DNA of 64,000 nt from Actinomycetes bacterium (GCA_023393755.1 JAEXCA010000122.1:10588-74587), one strand, 5' to 3'. Shown: positions 24,572-33,657, counted from the stretch's first letter. The notes: generated from the letters alone by a model not told the origin. Made by a program: numbers and translations.

Positions 24572-25468
24572 TCAGTAGTAGTAGGGGAACTTCGACCAGT
24601 CCGGGGCGCGCTTCTCCAGGAAGGAATCCCGGCCCTCCACCGCCTCGTCGGTCATGTAGGCCAGCCGGGTGGTCTCGCCGGCGAACACCTGCTGGCCGAC
24701 CAGCCCATCGTCGATGGCATTGAAGGCGAACTTCAGCATCCGCTGGGCCGTGGGCGACTTGCCACAGACCTTCGCCGCCCACTCCAGGCCGACCTCCTCC
24801 AGCCGGGAGTGCGGCACCACCGCGTTCACCATGCCCATCCGGTGGGCGTCCTCGGCGGTGTAGGTGTCGCCCAGGAAGAAGATCTCGCGGGCGAACTTCT
24901 GGCCCACCTGGCGGGCCAGGTAGGCCGAACCGAAGCCGGCGTCGAAGGAGCCCACGTCGGCGTCGGTCTGCTTGAACCTGGCGTGCTCGGCCGAGGCCAG
25001 GGTGAGGTCGCAGACCACGTGCAGCGAGTGGCCGCCGCCGGCCGCCCAGCCGTTCACCAGGGCGATCACCACCTTGGGCATGAACCGGATCAACCGCTGC
25101 ACCTCGAGGATGTGCAGCCTGCCCAGCTTGGCGGCGTCCACGGTCGCCGCGGACTCGCCGTCGGCGTACTGGTAGCCGGCGCGGCCCCGGATCCGCTGAT
25201 CGCCGCCGGAGCAGAACGCCCACCCACCGTCCTTGGCCGACGGCCCGTTGCCGGTGATCAGGACGCAGCCCACATCGGACGACATCCGCGCGTGGTCGAG
25301 CGCGGTGTAGAGCTCGTCCACGGTGTGCGGCCGGAAGGCGTTGCGCACCTCGGGACGGTCGAAGGCGATCCGGACCGCCGGGACGTCCAGCGCCCGGTGG
25401 TAGGTGATGTCGGTGAACTCGAAGCCGTCCACCGGCCGCCAGCGCTCCGGCTGGAAGGGGTTGCTCAT
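24572..25468 (-). CDS. menB: 1,4-dihydroxy-2-naphthoyl-CoA synthase
   Basis: This crotonase-fold enzyme cyclises O-succinylbenzoyl-CoA in menaquinone synthesis. The 298 residues include MenB signatures: GDQRIRGRAGYQ (substrate loop), VVIALVNGWAAGGGHSLHVVCDLT (oxyanion hole) and ADVGSFDAGFGSAYLARQVGQK, the catalytic Asp/Tyr region. It ends in the PDWSKFPYYY typical of the family. It lies alone, with no other men gene in the window, and is separated by a strong hairpin from the GH16 gene. Confidence 0.95.
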   Translation of the reverse strand: MSNPFQPERWRPVDGFEFTDITYHRALDVPAVRIAFDRPEVRNAFRPHTVDELYTALDHARMSSDVGCVLITGNGPSAKDGGWAFCSGGDQRIRGRAGYQYADGESAATVDAAKLGRLHILEVQRLIRFMPKVVIALVNGWAAGGGHSLHVVCDLTLASAEHARFKQTDADVGSFDAGFGSAYLARQVGQKFAREIFFLGDTYTAEDAHRMGMVNAVVPHSRLEEVGLEWAAKVCGKSPTAQRMLKFAFNAIDDGLVGQQVFAGETTRLAYMTDEAVEGRDSFLEKRAPDWSKFPYYY

Positions 25469-25553
25469 GGCCTCAGGCTAGCCAATCCCCACCGCCGAGC
25501 GGTGCTCGCGGGACGACGGAGGTGGAGCGGCTGGCGCCGGGGTGTGCAACACA

Positions 25554-25598
25554 GGAAGGGAGGGTTCCCGATCGAGGTGACCGGGAACCCTCCCTTCC
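25554..25598 (-). terminator. 17-bp perfect hairpin downstream of GH16 gene 1
   Basis: GGAAGGGAGGGTTCCCG (25554-25570) pairs with CGGGAACCCTCCCTTCC (25582-25598) around an 11-base loop. It lies 26 bases beyond the GH16 stop, in the right place to end that transcript. A T-tract is absent. Confidence 0.8.
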
Positions 25599-25623
25599 GT
25601 GCGACGCGTTGATCAGCGACTGG

Positions 25624-26499
25624 TCAGCTGGTCGCCCAAGCCTTGATCCAGTCGACCTCCATCTTGCCGGAGGGCTTGCTCTTCATCTTGTTCAACTCCC
25701 AGTCCGAGCTGAGCAGGCTCATCACCAGGAAGTAGTTGCCCTGGGTCTTGAGCTTCTTGGTCTTGACCACCTTGCCGTCGATCCGGAAGGTCACCTTGGC
25801 GGTGTCCCAGGTCACGGCGAAGACGTGGTACTTGCTGAACCAGCTCTTCTTCATGCTCTTCTTGTAGAGCTTGTTCTCCTTGGTCTTGCCGGTGGAGTAG
25901 CGGGTGTGCACCACGCTGGTGATCGCCTTGCCGTAGCCGTAGGACTCGATGAAGTCGATCTCCGACCCGCCGTCCGACTGCAGCCAGATGCCGCCATGCA
26001 TGCCGCGATCCTTGGGGAACTTCACCCGGGCGGCAACGGTGCCGGTCTGCATGGCGAAGTTGCCGTTGGTGCTGAGCATGGCGTTGCGGTAGATCGGCGT
26101 GGCCTTGTTCTTCTCGAACTTCTTGCCCAGCGCCTTCACCGACTTGGACATCTTCTTGCCCTTGAGGCTCTTCACGCACTCGGCCTTCTGGGCGGCGATG
26201 ATCGCGGGGTCGGTCTCCTTCGAGACCCGCAGGACGATCCGGCCATCCACGATGTACCGCTGGTCGGCGTAGGGGGCCGAGCACCGCCGTCCGCCGGCGC
26301 CGTACCCGATGTAGTCACGATCGATCCAGTCGGACTCCCATTCGGTGAAGTTCCACACCTTGGTCGGCTCCGTCGTGGGCAGACCGTCTTCCGGCTTGGG
26401 CTTCGCCGCGACCGCGGGAGCGGCCGGCGCGACCAGCAAGGTCGCCGCCAACGCGGCGCCGGCCAGTCCTGAGATCAGGGCCTTGACACTTCTCTTCAT
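25624..26499 (-). CDS. secreted GH16-family glycoside hydrolase (paralogue 1)
   Basis: The 291-residue secreted protein has a Sec signal peptide (basic MKR, hydrophobic core, cleavage near AVAA at about 30-32). The GH16 motif ExDxxE is Glu180-Ile-Asp182-Phe-Ile-Glu185; Glu180 is the predicted nucleophile and Glu185 the acid/base. Other GH16 parts are MHGGIWLQSDGGSE and the last strand MEVDWIKAW. A lysine-rich insert at about 109-133 (KSLKGKKMSKSVKALGKKFE) is unusual. GH16 enzymes hydrolyse or transglycosylate beta-1,3/1,4-glucans, galactans or succinoglycan-type polymers. It is the left border of the polysaccharide locus and shares YFLVMSLLSSDWE with two other GH16 genes here. Confidence 0.9.
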   Translation of the reverse strand: MKRSVKALISGLAGAALAATLLVAPAAPAVAAKPKPEDGLPTTEPTKVWNFTEWESDWIDRDYIGYGAGGRRCSAPYADQRYIVDGRIVLRVSKETDPAIIAAQKAECVKSLKGKKMSKSVKALGKKFEKNKATPIYRNAMLSTNGNFAMQTGTVAARVKFPKDRGMHGGIWLQSDGGSEIDFIESYGYGKAITSVVHTRYSTGKTKENKLYKKSMKKSWFSKYHVFAVTWDTAKVTFRIDGKVVKTKKLKTQGNYFLVMSLLSSDWELNKMKSKPSGKMEVDWIKAWATS

Positions 26500-26892
26500 C
26501 TAGCGATTCACCTCGTGTGTTGTGCGGACGGGGAGGGGGCTCCGTGCTTCGCGTCATGCACTCTACCTGTCGCTCGCGTCCGCTCCGCATCGACTCCGCG
26601 TCCGGCCGCAAAGCCTCAAGCTGCACTTGACGGAAGCGTGGCCGGGCACTGCTGGGGGCCTCCGCAAACCACGGAGCCACGGCTACCATCCTTCTGTGGC
26701 ACCGCACAGCCAAGCGACAGGCGGGGTTCTCGAACTCGGGCTCCCCCGTCCCGATCGGCGTCAGCCCAACCGTGGGGCTGTACGGAGTTGACCGATCCGG
26801 AAGCATCGCCACAGCCCCCACTCGCCGACCCGAGGGCGAGCGGTAGGCTAAGCGCGGCCATCGCAGGGCGACACGGAGACAAGGAGAAGGTT
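26500..26892. other. 393-base divergent intergenic region
   Basis: I see no gene here. It should hold the promoter for the leftward GH16 gene and for the rightward glycosyltransferase operon; a weak -10 candidate TAGGCT lies at 26844-26849. AAGGAGAAGG (26881-26890) serves the GT start. Confidence 0.35.
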
Positions 26893-29067
26893 GTGCCGCA
26901 GGTTTCTGTGATCGTTCCGGTGCGGAACGGTGGCCAGAACCTGCGCCAGTGCCTGCAGAGCATCACCGACCAGACCCTGCGCGACGTCGAGATCATCATC
27001 GTCGACGACGGCTCCACCGACGAGTCGGCGGCGATCGTGACCGAGTTCGCCGCCCGCGACCCGCGGGTCAGCTGCGTGCCGGGCCCCGCCACGGGCAGCG
27101 CCGGTTCGGCCCGCAATGTCGGGCTGGCGATGGCCACCGGCGACTACCTCGCCTTCCTGGACGCCGACGACTACTTCGCCCCCACCATGCTGGAGGAGCT
27201 CCACACCCAGGCCTCGCTGGACCGGGCCGACGTCGCGCTGTGCAAGTTCCGGGTGCACAACGAGCAGACCGGGGATTCGCAGGCCGCGGATTGGGCGATG
27301 CGGCTGCAGTACTTCCCGAAGAAGATGCCGTTCGCGCCGGACGACCTCGGCGACTACCTGTTCTTCGCGGTCAACCCGGCAGCCTGGAACAAGCTGTTCC
27401 GGGCGTCGTTCATCCGCAAGGCGAAGCTGGAGTTCCAGGATCTGCGCCGGACGAACGACGCCTACTTCACCTACATGGCCCTGGCCCAGGCGAAGCGGAT
27501 CACCCACGTCGACCGCTACCTGGTCAACTACCGCAGCGGGAACCCCTACAGCCTGCAGGGGTCGAACCAGGAGAGTCCGCTGGAGTTCGTCGAGGCGATC
27601 GCCGCGATGCGGCGCCGCCTGGAGGAGATCGGCAAGTACCAGAAGCTGGAGCGGGCCTTCGTCAACGAGGCGCTGGAGCTGTGCCTGGCCAACCTGCGCC
27701 GGGCGAGCACGCTTTCCGCCTTCCAGCAGATCCACCGCGCACTCACCACCGATGTCTTCGCCCGCTTCGGCATCCTCAACCGGCCGGCGTCCTACTTCGT
27801 CCGGCCCAGCCTGGCCCGGCAACTCGACGCGATCCAGAACCACACCGCCGAGGAGTACCTCTTCCGCCGGTTCGCCGAAGCCTCCGACGCCGCCGCCCAG
27901 GCCAGAGCGGAAGCCCGCTCCGCACTGCGCGAGATCGAGGTGCGGGCGAACGCCACCTGGCTGGCCAGCCAGCCGGAACCGCCCCAGCCCAGGTCGCTTC
28001 CCGAACGCCGCCGCATCGAACCCTCGGCCGCCCGGCCGGACGTCTCGGTGATCATCCCGGTGTACAACACCGAGGGGTACATCGCCGAGTGCGTGGACAG
28101 CGTTCGCGCCCAGACCGGCGTGGAACTGCAGATCATCTGCATCGACGACGGCTCGACCGACACCTCCGGCGAACTGCTGGACCGGTTCGCCGCCGAGGAC
28201 GAGCGGATCATCGTGATCCACCAGCCCAACGCCGGGCTCTCCGGTGCCCGCAACACCGGCCTGGCCCACGCCACCGGACGCTACGTCTGCTTCATCGACA
28301 GCGACGACTACTGGCGGGAGAACGCCCTGGCCCGGATGGTCCGCCGGGCGGACGAGAACAAGCTCGACGCCCTGCTGTTCGATGCGGTCCCGCTGCGCGA
28401 GCAGGGGGTCAGCGACAAGGTGTGGGCACGCTACGAGCACTACTACCGGCGTTCGGACAAGTTCGGCACCGTGATGACCGGGCCGGAGCTGCTGGCCCGG
28501 ATGAAGTCGATCGACGAGTACCGGGCGAGCGCCTGCCTGTACCTGGTGCGCTCCGGGCTGGTCCGCGAACTCGGGTTGGTGTTCTACCCCGGGATCACCC
28601 ACGAGGACAACCTGTTCACCTTCGCCCTGATGCTGGAGGCCAAGCGCGCCACCCACCTGGCCGAGCCGATGTACGCCCGGCGGATCCGGCCCGGTTCGAT
28701 CATGACCGCCGGCGAGCGGGCGGCGTCCACCCGCGGCTACCTGGTCACCTACCTGGAGATGCGACGGCTGGCCTCGCGGGGCAACTACGAGGACTGGGTG
28801 GCCGAGCAGATCGGAGCGGTGATCTTCACCGCCTTCCGGATGGCCAGGGACAACTTCATCCGGCTCGATCCGGACATCGGCGATCGGCTCCGGGAGGTGG
28901 ATCCCAGCCCGGAGGCGCAGGCGGCGTTCCACATGCTGCGCCGGCTGCGCTACGAGTGGCGGGTGTCGCGGGCCAACAAGCCGAACCCCAAGCCGCGCAA
29001 GAGCCTTCCCCGTCGACTGCTGCAACGGGCCAGGCGGCTGGCGAAGCGGGTCCTGGGGCGGCAGTGA
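26893..29067 (+). CDS. bifunctional glycosyltransferase with two GT2 domains
   Basis: This 724-residue cytosolic protein has two GT-A domains. The first (about 1-230) has VSVIVPVRNGGQNLRQCL, VDDGSTDES and DADDYF (DxD metal site). A helical linker follows, and the second (about 376-600) has VSVIIPVYNTEGYIAECV, DDGSTDTSG and DSDDYW. Two GT2 domains in one chain suggest transfer of two sugars, or an alternating polymer. The C-terminus is very basic (RRLLQRARRLAKRVLGRQ) and may bind membrane. The GTG start has AAGGAG eight bases upstream. It is the first gene of a four-gene operon. Confidence 0.88.
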   Translation: MPQVSVIVPVRNGGQNLRQCLQSITDQTLRDVEIIIVDDGSTDESAAIVTEFAARDPRVSCVPGPATGSAGSARNVGLAMATGDYLAFLDADDYFAPTMLEELHTQASLDRADVALCKFRVHNEQTGDSQAADWAMRLQYFPKKMPFAPDDLGDYLFFAVNPAAWNKLFRASFIRKAKLEFQDLRRTNDAYFTYMALAQAKRITHVDRYLVNYRSGNPYSLQGSNQESPLEFVEAIAAMRRRLEEIGKYQKLERAFVNEALELCLANLRRASTLSAFQQIHRALTTDVFARFGILNRPASYFVRPSLARQLDAIQNHTAEEYLFRRFAEASDAAAQARAEARSALREIEVRANATWLASQPEPPQPRSLPERRRIEPSAARPDVSVIIPVYNTEGYIAECVDSVRAQTGVELQIICIDDGSTDTSGELLDRFAAEDERIIVIHQPNAGLSGARNTGLAHATGRYVCFIDSDDYWRENALARMVRRADENKLDALLFDAVPLREQGVSDKVWARYEHYYRRSDKFGTVMTGPELLARMKSIDEYRASACLYLVRSGLVRELGLVFYPGITHEDNLFTFALMLEAKRATHLAEPMYARRIRPGSIMTAGERAASTRGYLVTYLEMRRLASRGNYEDWVAEQIGAVIFTAFRMARDNFIRLDPDIGDRLREVDPSPEAQAAFHMLRRLRYEWRVSRANKPNPKPRKSLPRRLLQRARRLAKRVLGRQ

Positions 29068-30071
29068 GCCCGTCGGCTGCCGTGACCGGGACGTTCCCGC
29101 GCAGCGCGCCCGCCCGGGTGGGAGCGGTGATCCTCAACTACCGCTCCACCGACGACACCCTCGCGGCGCTGGCCTCGTTGCTGGCCGGCGACTGCCTGGA
29201 TCTCAGCGTGATCGTGGCGGACAACACCAGCGCCGAGCAGGCCGATCCCGAGCTGGCCGGACGCCTGCCCGGCCGGGTTCGCTACCTGCCGACCGGCCGG
29301 AACCTCGGGTACGCGGCCGGGAACAACCTGGCGATCGCCGAGCACCTGGACGCGGGGGTGGAGTACATCCTGCTGCTCAACCCTGACGCCCGCGTGCAGC
29401 AGGACACGCTCGGACGACTGCTGACCACCGCGCGGCAGAACCCGCAGGCGGGGTTCGTCGGCCCGCGGCTGCTGGACGGCGATCGGCCCGGCCGGATCGT
29501 CCAGTCCGACGGCGGCCGGATCGACTGGGAGCGGGGAGCGGCCCCGGTGCACCTCCACGTCCACAAACCGGCTGACACCCTCGGCAGCGAGGTGGCGGAG
29601 GTCGACTACGTCACCGGCTCCTGCGTGCTGATCAGCCGCCGGGTGCTCGAGGACGTCGGGCTGCTGCCGGAGGACTACTTCCTGTACTTCGAGGAGACCG
29701 ACTTCTCGGTGCGGGCACGCCGGCGGGGCTGGCTCTCCCTGGTCGACCGGGCCGCGCTGGCCCGGCACCACCGCCGCTCGACCGGCGAGGTGCCCTCGCT
29801 GCCCTACCTCTACTACCTCACCCGGAACCGGGGGATCTTCGCCACCCGGCACCTCGGCGACCCGGCCGCGCTCGACCGGGCGTACGCCGACCTGGACCGG
29901 CGGTTCCTCGGACCCTGGCGCAAACGGGTGGCCGCCGCCGCGCCGGAACTGGTCGCCGACTTCGACAACGTCGTGGCGATGGCCAAGAATGATGCCAGCC
30001 AGGGACGCACCGGAGAGTGCGCGGAGTTGCGCCGCTTCCAGCGACAGGGGGTACCAGGATGGTCGGACTAG
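29064..30071 (+). CDS. GT2-family glycosyltransferase (rhamnosyltransferase-like)
   Basis: This 335-residue GT-A enzyme shows GAVILNYRSTDDTLAAL at the N-terminus, GRNLGYAAGNNLAI, LLLNPDARV in place of a strict DxD, and the base/acceptor region DYFLYFEETDFSVRARRRGW. The pattern is typical of dTDP-rhamnosyltransferases of surface polysaccharide clusters. The start GTG overlaps the preceding stop by four bases (GTGA). A gene for a 105-residue coiled-coil protein overlaps its end. Confidence 0.88.
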   Translation: MSPSAAVTGTFPRSAPARVGAVILNYRSTDDTLAALASLLAGDCLDLSVIVADNTSAEQADPELAGRLPGRVRYLPTGRNLGYAAGNNLAIAEHLDAGVEYILLLNPDARVQQDTLGRLLTTARQNPQAGFVGPRLLDGDRPGRIVQSDGGRIDWERGAAPVHLHVHKPADTLGSEVAEVDYVTGSCVLISRRVLEDVGLLPEDYFLYFEETDFSVRARRRGWLSLVDRAALARHHRRSTGEVPSLPYLYYLTRNRGIFATRHLGDPAALDRAYADLDRRFLGPWRKRVAAAAPELVADFDNVVAMAKNDASQGRTGECAELRRFQRQGVPGWSD

Positions 30072-30376
30072 ACCCGGACGACGACGCCTCGCGGATCGCC
30101 TCGCTGGAGCAGCTGATCCGTGAGGAGCGCGACCGGTTCGCCGCCGAGCAACGTCAGGCGGCCGCCGAGCTGGCGGAGCTTGCCGAACGGCTGACGACCG
30201 TGACCAGGCACAACGCCGAACTCGAAGCCGAGAACGAGCGCCTGCGGGGCAGCGTCAGCGAGCTCAAGCAGTACCGCAAGCAACTGGAACGGATCAGGAA
30301 GTCACCGCTCTACCGGCCGGTGGCCATCCTCCGGAAGCTGACCGGACGCGGCGAGTCCGCGGTGAACAGCCGCTGA
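30059..30376 (+). CDS. short coiled-coil protein in glycosyltransferase operon
   Basis: A 105-residue protein dominated by an alpha-helical coiled coil (about 10-80: heptads rich in Leu, Ala, Glu, such as AAELAELAERLTTVTRHNAE), followed by a basic segment SPLYRPVAILRKLTGRGE. I do not recognise it. Its ATG overlaps the previous gene's end and its stop overlaps the next start (TGATG), so it is translated with both. It could be a scaffold or chain-length ruler for the adjacent glycosyltransferases. Confidence 0.7.
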   Translation: MVGLDPDDDASRIASLEQLIREERDRFAAEQRQAAAELAELAERLTTVTRHNAELEAENERLRGSVSELKQYRKQLERIRKSPLYRPVAILRKLTGRGESAVNSR

Positions 30377-32292
30377 TGGCCCCTGACCCGGAGCGGATCC
30401 GACGCGAGTACGAGGCCACCCTCGTCGGCACGGCCCCGCGCGACGGCGCCGCCCGCTGCGTCTTCCTGGTGGGCTCGACGGACTTCGCCGACCGCGGCGA
30501 CGACCTGCCGATGGCCGCCGGGATGGCCAGACAGCTGGCCGCGCTGGGTTGGGGCGTCCGGGTGGTGGGACCAGGAGAGTGGTACGAACCGCAGCCGCCG
30601 GGCAGCAGTGTCGTCTGCGTGGATCCCTCCTGCGATCCCCGGCGGGTGCCGGGACGGGTGACCGTGGTCGCCTGGGTGCGCGACCGGGTGGGGACCTGGC
30701 TGCGCAACCCCGGTCTTACCGCACTGGACGCGATCATCGCCCCGTCCGAGATCGGCCGCCGGGTGATCGCCCGCAGCTTCACCGGGACGATCCGGACCTG
30801 CCCGATCGGCGTGGACACCGATCTCTTCCACCCGGGCAGGTCGACCCGCCGCGTCCGGGAGGCGCGCCGGCCGCCCTACTTCGAGCGCCCCGCCCACTAC
30901 CGCTCCGCCCAGGTCGTCGTGGCCGAGGTCTCCGACCGCGCCGCCGGGTACGGGCTGCTCACCAGCCGGCTGCTGGAAGCGTTGGCCTGTGACGCGCCGG
31001 CGATCACCAACCGGAGGATCGGGCTGGCCGATGCCGGGCTGGGCGACGTCCCGGCCTACTCCGACGCCACCGAGCGGGAGGCGCTGAGCGTCCGGGCCCG
31101 GAAGGGCGAGTACGACGAGCCGGCTCGCCGGCTTGGCGAGCTGGTGCGCACCCGGCATTCGCTGCAGCGCAGGGCCGGCGACTTCGCGGCGATCCTGCAC
31201 GAGGTCGCCGGCGAGTCCCGGCCCCGCCCCATCGTCGACTTCTACCCCGACTACAGCAACGGCAATCCGTTCCAGACGCTGCTCTACCGCGCGCTGACGC
31301 CCGAGGTGGCCACGCTCGTCCCGGTGACGGACGTCGTCACCGATCCGCTCTCGCGGGATCCCGGCGGCGATCTGCACGGGCGGGTGCTGCACCTGCACTG
31401 GCTGGATCGGGTGGTGCAGGAGGCCGGCCGGCTCGACCTGGCGATCGAACGGCTGGACGCGTTCCGGCGGGTGATCCTCGACCTCAAGTCCCGCGGGGTC
31501 CGGGTGGTCTGGACGGTGCACAACGTGCTGCCGCATCAGGTGCGGTACTACTTCCTGGAACTGCAGTTGTGCCAGTTCGTCGCCGAGCAGGCCGACGCGA
31601 TCCACGTGATGGCCGGCAACACGGCCGCGCTCGCCGCACCGTACTTCCGGCTGCCGCCGGAGAAGATCGTGCGACTCGACCACCCTTCCTACGACGGCGC
31701 GTACCCGGTGGTGCTCGACCGGGACCTGGCTCGCGCCCAGCTGGGGTTGAGCTCCGGCGAGATCTGCCTGCTCTTCTTCGGCCTGATCCGCGAGTACAAG
31801 GGGGTCGGCCGGCTGCTGGACGCCTTCGCCACGATCGCCGGCCAGGACGCCCGGCTGCGCCTGGACGTGGTCGGCCGGGTCGACCCGCCACACACCGAGG
31901 AGTTCGTCGAGCGACTGCGGCACAGTCCTCAGGTCCGGGCCCACCTGGGCTTCGTTCCCAACGATCTGGTGCAGCGCTACCTGCTGGCCGCCGACATCGC
32001 GGTGCTGCCCTTCGAACGCGCGCTCAACTCGGGTTCGCTCGCCCTCGCGGCCACGTTCGGCCTGCCGGTGGTGGTGCCCGGCTCACCCGCCTTCGCCGAT
32101 CTGGCCGGCCGGCCGATGGTCGAGACCTTCGCCCCGGGCGACACCGCCTCGCTGGCCGAGGCGCTGTGGCGGGCCCGCACCGGCCTGACCCGTCCGGAAG
32201 CCCGCGAGGACGCTCGCGCCTACGCCGCCGAGCGGGACCCGGACACGATCTCGCCTCGCCTGGCTCGAGAGGTGCTCGGGATTGAACCGTGA
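30376..32292 (+). CDS. two-domain glycosyltransferase (CgeB-like + GT4)
   Basis: This 638-residue GT-B protein has an N-terminal half (about 25-285) with CPIGVDTDLFHPG and YGLLTSRLLEALACDAPAITN, a pattern like CgeB/GT4 C-domains. The C-terminal half (about 290-638) is a complete GT4-like enzyme starting DFYPDYSNGNPFQTLLYRAL, with TVHNVLPHQ, LFFGLIREYKGVGRLLDAF and FERALNSGSLALAATFGLPVV. The latter part resembles GumH/mannosyltransferase-type GT4. Two GT modules in one chain follow the theme of the 26893 gene. It ends the operon. Confidence 0.82.
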   Translation: MAPDPERIRREYEATLVGTAPRDGAARCVFLVGSTDFADRGDDLPMAAGMARQLAALGWGVRVVGPGEWYEPQPPGSSVVCVDPSCDPRRVPGRVTVVAWVRDRVGTWLRNPGLTALDAIIAPSEIGRRVIARSFTGTIRTCPIGVDTDLFHPGRSTRRVREARRPPYFERPAHYRSAQVVVAEVSDRAAGYGLLTSRLLEALACDAPAITNRRIGLADAGLGDVPAYSDATEREALSVRARKGEYDEPARRLGELVRTRHSLQRRAGDFAAILHEVAGESRPRPIVDFYPDYSNGNPFQTLLYRALTPEVATLVPVTDVVTDPLSRDPGGDLHGRVLHLHWLDRVVQEAGRLDLAIERLDAFRRVILDLKSRGVRVVWTVHNVLPHQVRYYFLELQLCQFVAEQADAIHVMAGNTAALAAPYFRLPPEKIVRLDHPSYDGAYPVVLDRDLARAQLGLSSGEICLLFFGLIREYKGVGRLLDAFATIAGQDARLRLDVVGRVDPPHTEEFVERLRHSPQVRAHLGFVPNDLVQRYLLAADIAVLPFERALNSGSLALAATFGLPVVVPGSPAFADLAGRPMVETFAPGDTASLAEALWRARTGLTRPEAREDARAYAAERDPDTISPRLAREVLGIEP

Positions 32293-32347
32293 TCGCGCAC
32301 GATCGTCGAATCCCGGGCCGGCGTTGAGCGCGTTGGGTAGATTGGGC

Positions 32348-32370
32348 GGGGCTGGGTGAGCCCCAGCCCC
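32348..32370. terminator. 9-bp GC hairpin between GT operon and GH16 gene 2
   Basis: GGGGCTGGG (32348-32356) pairs with CCCAGCCCC (32362-32370) around a 5-base loop. A TAGATT -10-like box sits just before it at 32338-32343, so it may instead form in the 5' leader of the GH16 gene. A T-tract is lacking. Confidence 0.45.
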
Positions 32371-32425
32371 CACAGGCCGGGCCTTTCCCGGCGACGACAC
32401 CACCGTGAAGGGACGGCGAAGGCAC

Positions 32426-33589
32426 ATGGGCAAGCGAAGTCGATCGACCAGGATCGCAGCGGCGCTGAGCGCCGGCCTGCTGGCGATCTCACTCGCGGCC
32501 TGTTCGCCGTCCACCCCCACCCCGACCCCGCGGGAAAGCCCGGTGCTCGACGAGTACGTCGTCGACCCGGACGCGAAGCTGCTGATCAGCCCGGTTGACT
32601 ACGGCGACTTCAGCCTGGTCAACGCAAGGTTCAGCCTCCCGCTTGATGATCGCCCGGTCTCTCTGCAACGAAAGACCGAGAGCGGGTGGGAGGAAGTAGC
32701 CACCTCCGAGCAGAACAAGGCCGGTTCGGCAGACTTCCAGGTGAAGGTCGAACCCAACAGCACCTATCGCGCGGTCGCTCTCCAGGCGGCCGGCAGCGGC
32801 GGCCTGGAACGTCCGCCCGCGGCCACCCCGGAGGCCAGCGCCGACCAGCAGTGGATCACCGCGCTGGACACCGACTTCGACGGCGACGCGCTCGACCCCG
32901 ACACCTGGGACTACCGTGCCAGCGGCGCCTACGACGCCGGCGGACGCCACTGCTCGGCCCCCTACCCGGAGAACGTCGGGCTCGGCGACGGCACGGTGAC
33001 CCTCTCGGTGACCAAGGAGACCGACCCGGAGCGGATCGCCGCGGCGAAAGCGGCCGGCTGCGAGGAACCGGGCAACTACGCCAACGCGATGATCAGCACC
33101 CAGAACAAGTTCACCGTGAAGACCGGGATCGCGGCCGCGCGGGTCAAGTTCGCCCAGGGTCAGGGGATGCACGGCTCGGTCTGGCTGCAATCCCACGGCG
33201 GCTCGGAGATCGACTTCATCGAGTCCTTCGGCTACGGCCGAGGGCTGACCAGCGTGATCCACGTCGACGGGCAGCGCTACCCCGCCGACAGCAAGGACAC
33301 CTACGTCCACACCGAACCGGTCAAGGACCGTGCCTGGTGGGACGAGTACCACGTCTACTCGGTGGAGTGGGACTACGAGGAGCTGGTCTTCCGGGTCGAC
33401 GGCATCGAGACCCAGCGGATCAAGCAGGCCACCCCCGACGTGGACTACTTCGTGGTGGTGAGCATGCTCAGTTCCGACTGGGAGCAGAAGCGGTTCAAGA
33501 AGCCGGTGCAGAACGCCGAGGGAGTCACCCCCGCCAAGCTCCCGCAGACCATGGCGGTCGACTGGGTGAAGGTCTGGACGCCGGGCTGA
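32426..33589 (+). CDS. GH16-family glycoside hydrolase lipoprotein (paralogue 2)
   Basis: The 387-residue protein has a lipoprotein signal; lipobox LAAC with Cys26 should be lipidated, so it stays at the outer face of the membrane. After a Pro/Thr linker it has an Ig/Fn3-like region (about 58-122) and then the GH16 domain with Glu261-Ile-Asp263-Phe-Ile-Glu266. YFVVVSMLSSDWE and MAVDWVKVW match the other two GH16 proteins. It lacks the lysine-rich insert. I chose ATG 32426 (GAAGG upstream); GTG 32405 would add seven residues. Confidence 0.88.
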   Translation: MGKRSRSTRIAAALSAGLLAISLAACSPSTPTPTPRESPVLDEYVVDPDAKLLISPVDYGDFSLVNARFSLPLDDRPVSLQRKTESGWEEVATSEQNKAGSADFQVKVEPNSTYRAVALQAAGSGGLERPPAATPEASADQQWITALDTDFDGDALDPDTWDYRASGAYDAGGRHCSAPYPENVGLGDGTVTLSVTKETDPERIAAAKAAGCEEPGNYANAMISTQNKFTVKTGIAAARVKFAQGQGMHGSVWLQSHGGSEIDFIESFGYGRGLTSVIHVDGQRYPADSKDTYVHTEPVKDRAWWDEYHVYSVEWDYEELVFRVDGIETQRIKQATPDVDYFVVVSMLSSDWEQKRFKKPVQNAEGVTPAKLPQTMAVDWVKVWTPG

Positions 33590-33604
33590 GGCACCGTCGG
33601 TCTT

Positions 33605-33626
33605 CGTTGGCTGAGGTCGGCCCGCA
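33605..33626. repeat. left flanking repeat of the DUF4143 ATPase module
   Basis: CGTTGGCTGAGGTCGGCCCG plus CA occurs here and again at 35050-35071 with one mismatch, and in diverged form at 35107. It lies on the far side of the ATPase gene from the other copies, so the gene is bracketed by direct repeats. Confidence 0.7.
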
Positions 33627-33657
33627 TTCCCCTGACACACCCCATGCACTCCGGAGG

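Noticed and set aside
25554..25598. Insertion-sequence end
   Set aside because: The 17-bp hairpin is placed right after the GH16 stop and no transposase or target duplication is seen.
26515..26892. N-terminal extension of the two-domain glycosyltransferase
   Set aside because: The extension has no conserved pattern and the GTG at 26893 has a strong Shine-Dalgarno directly before it, with the GT2 domain starting at once.
32338..32425. Riboswitch upstream of the GH16 lipoprotein gene
   Set aside because: I see GC hairpins but no match to a known riboswitch core, so only a hairpin is reported.
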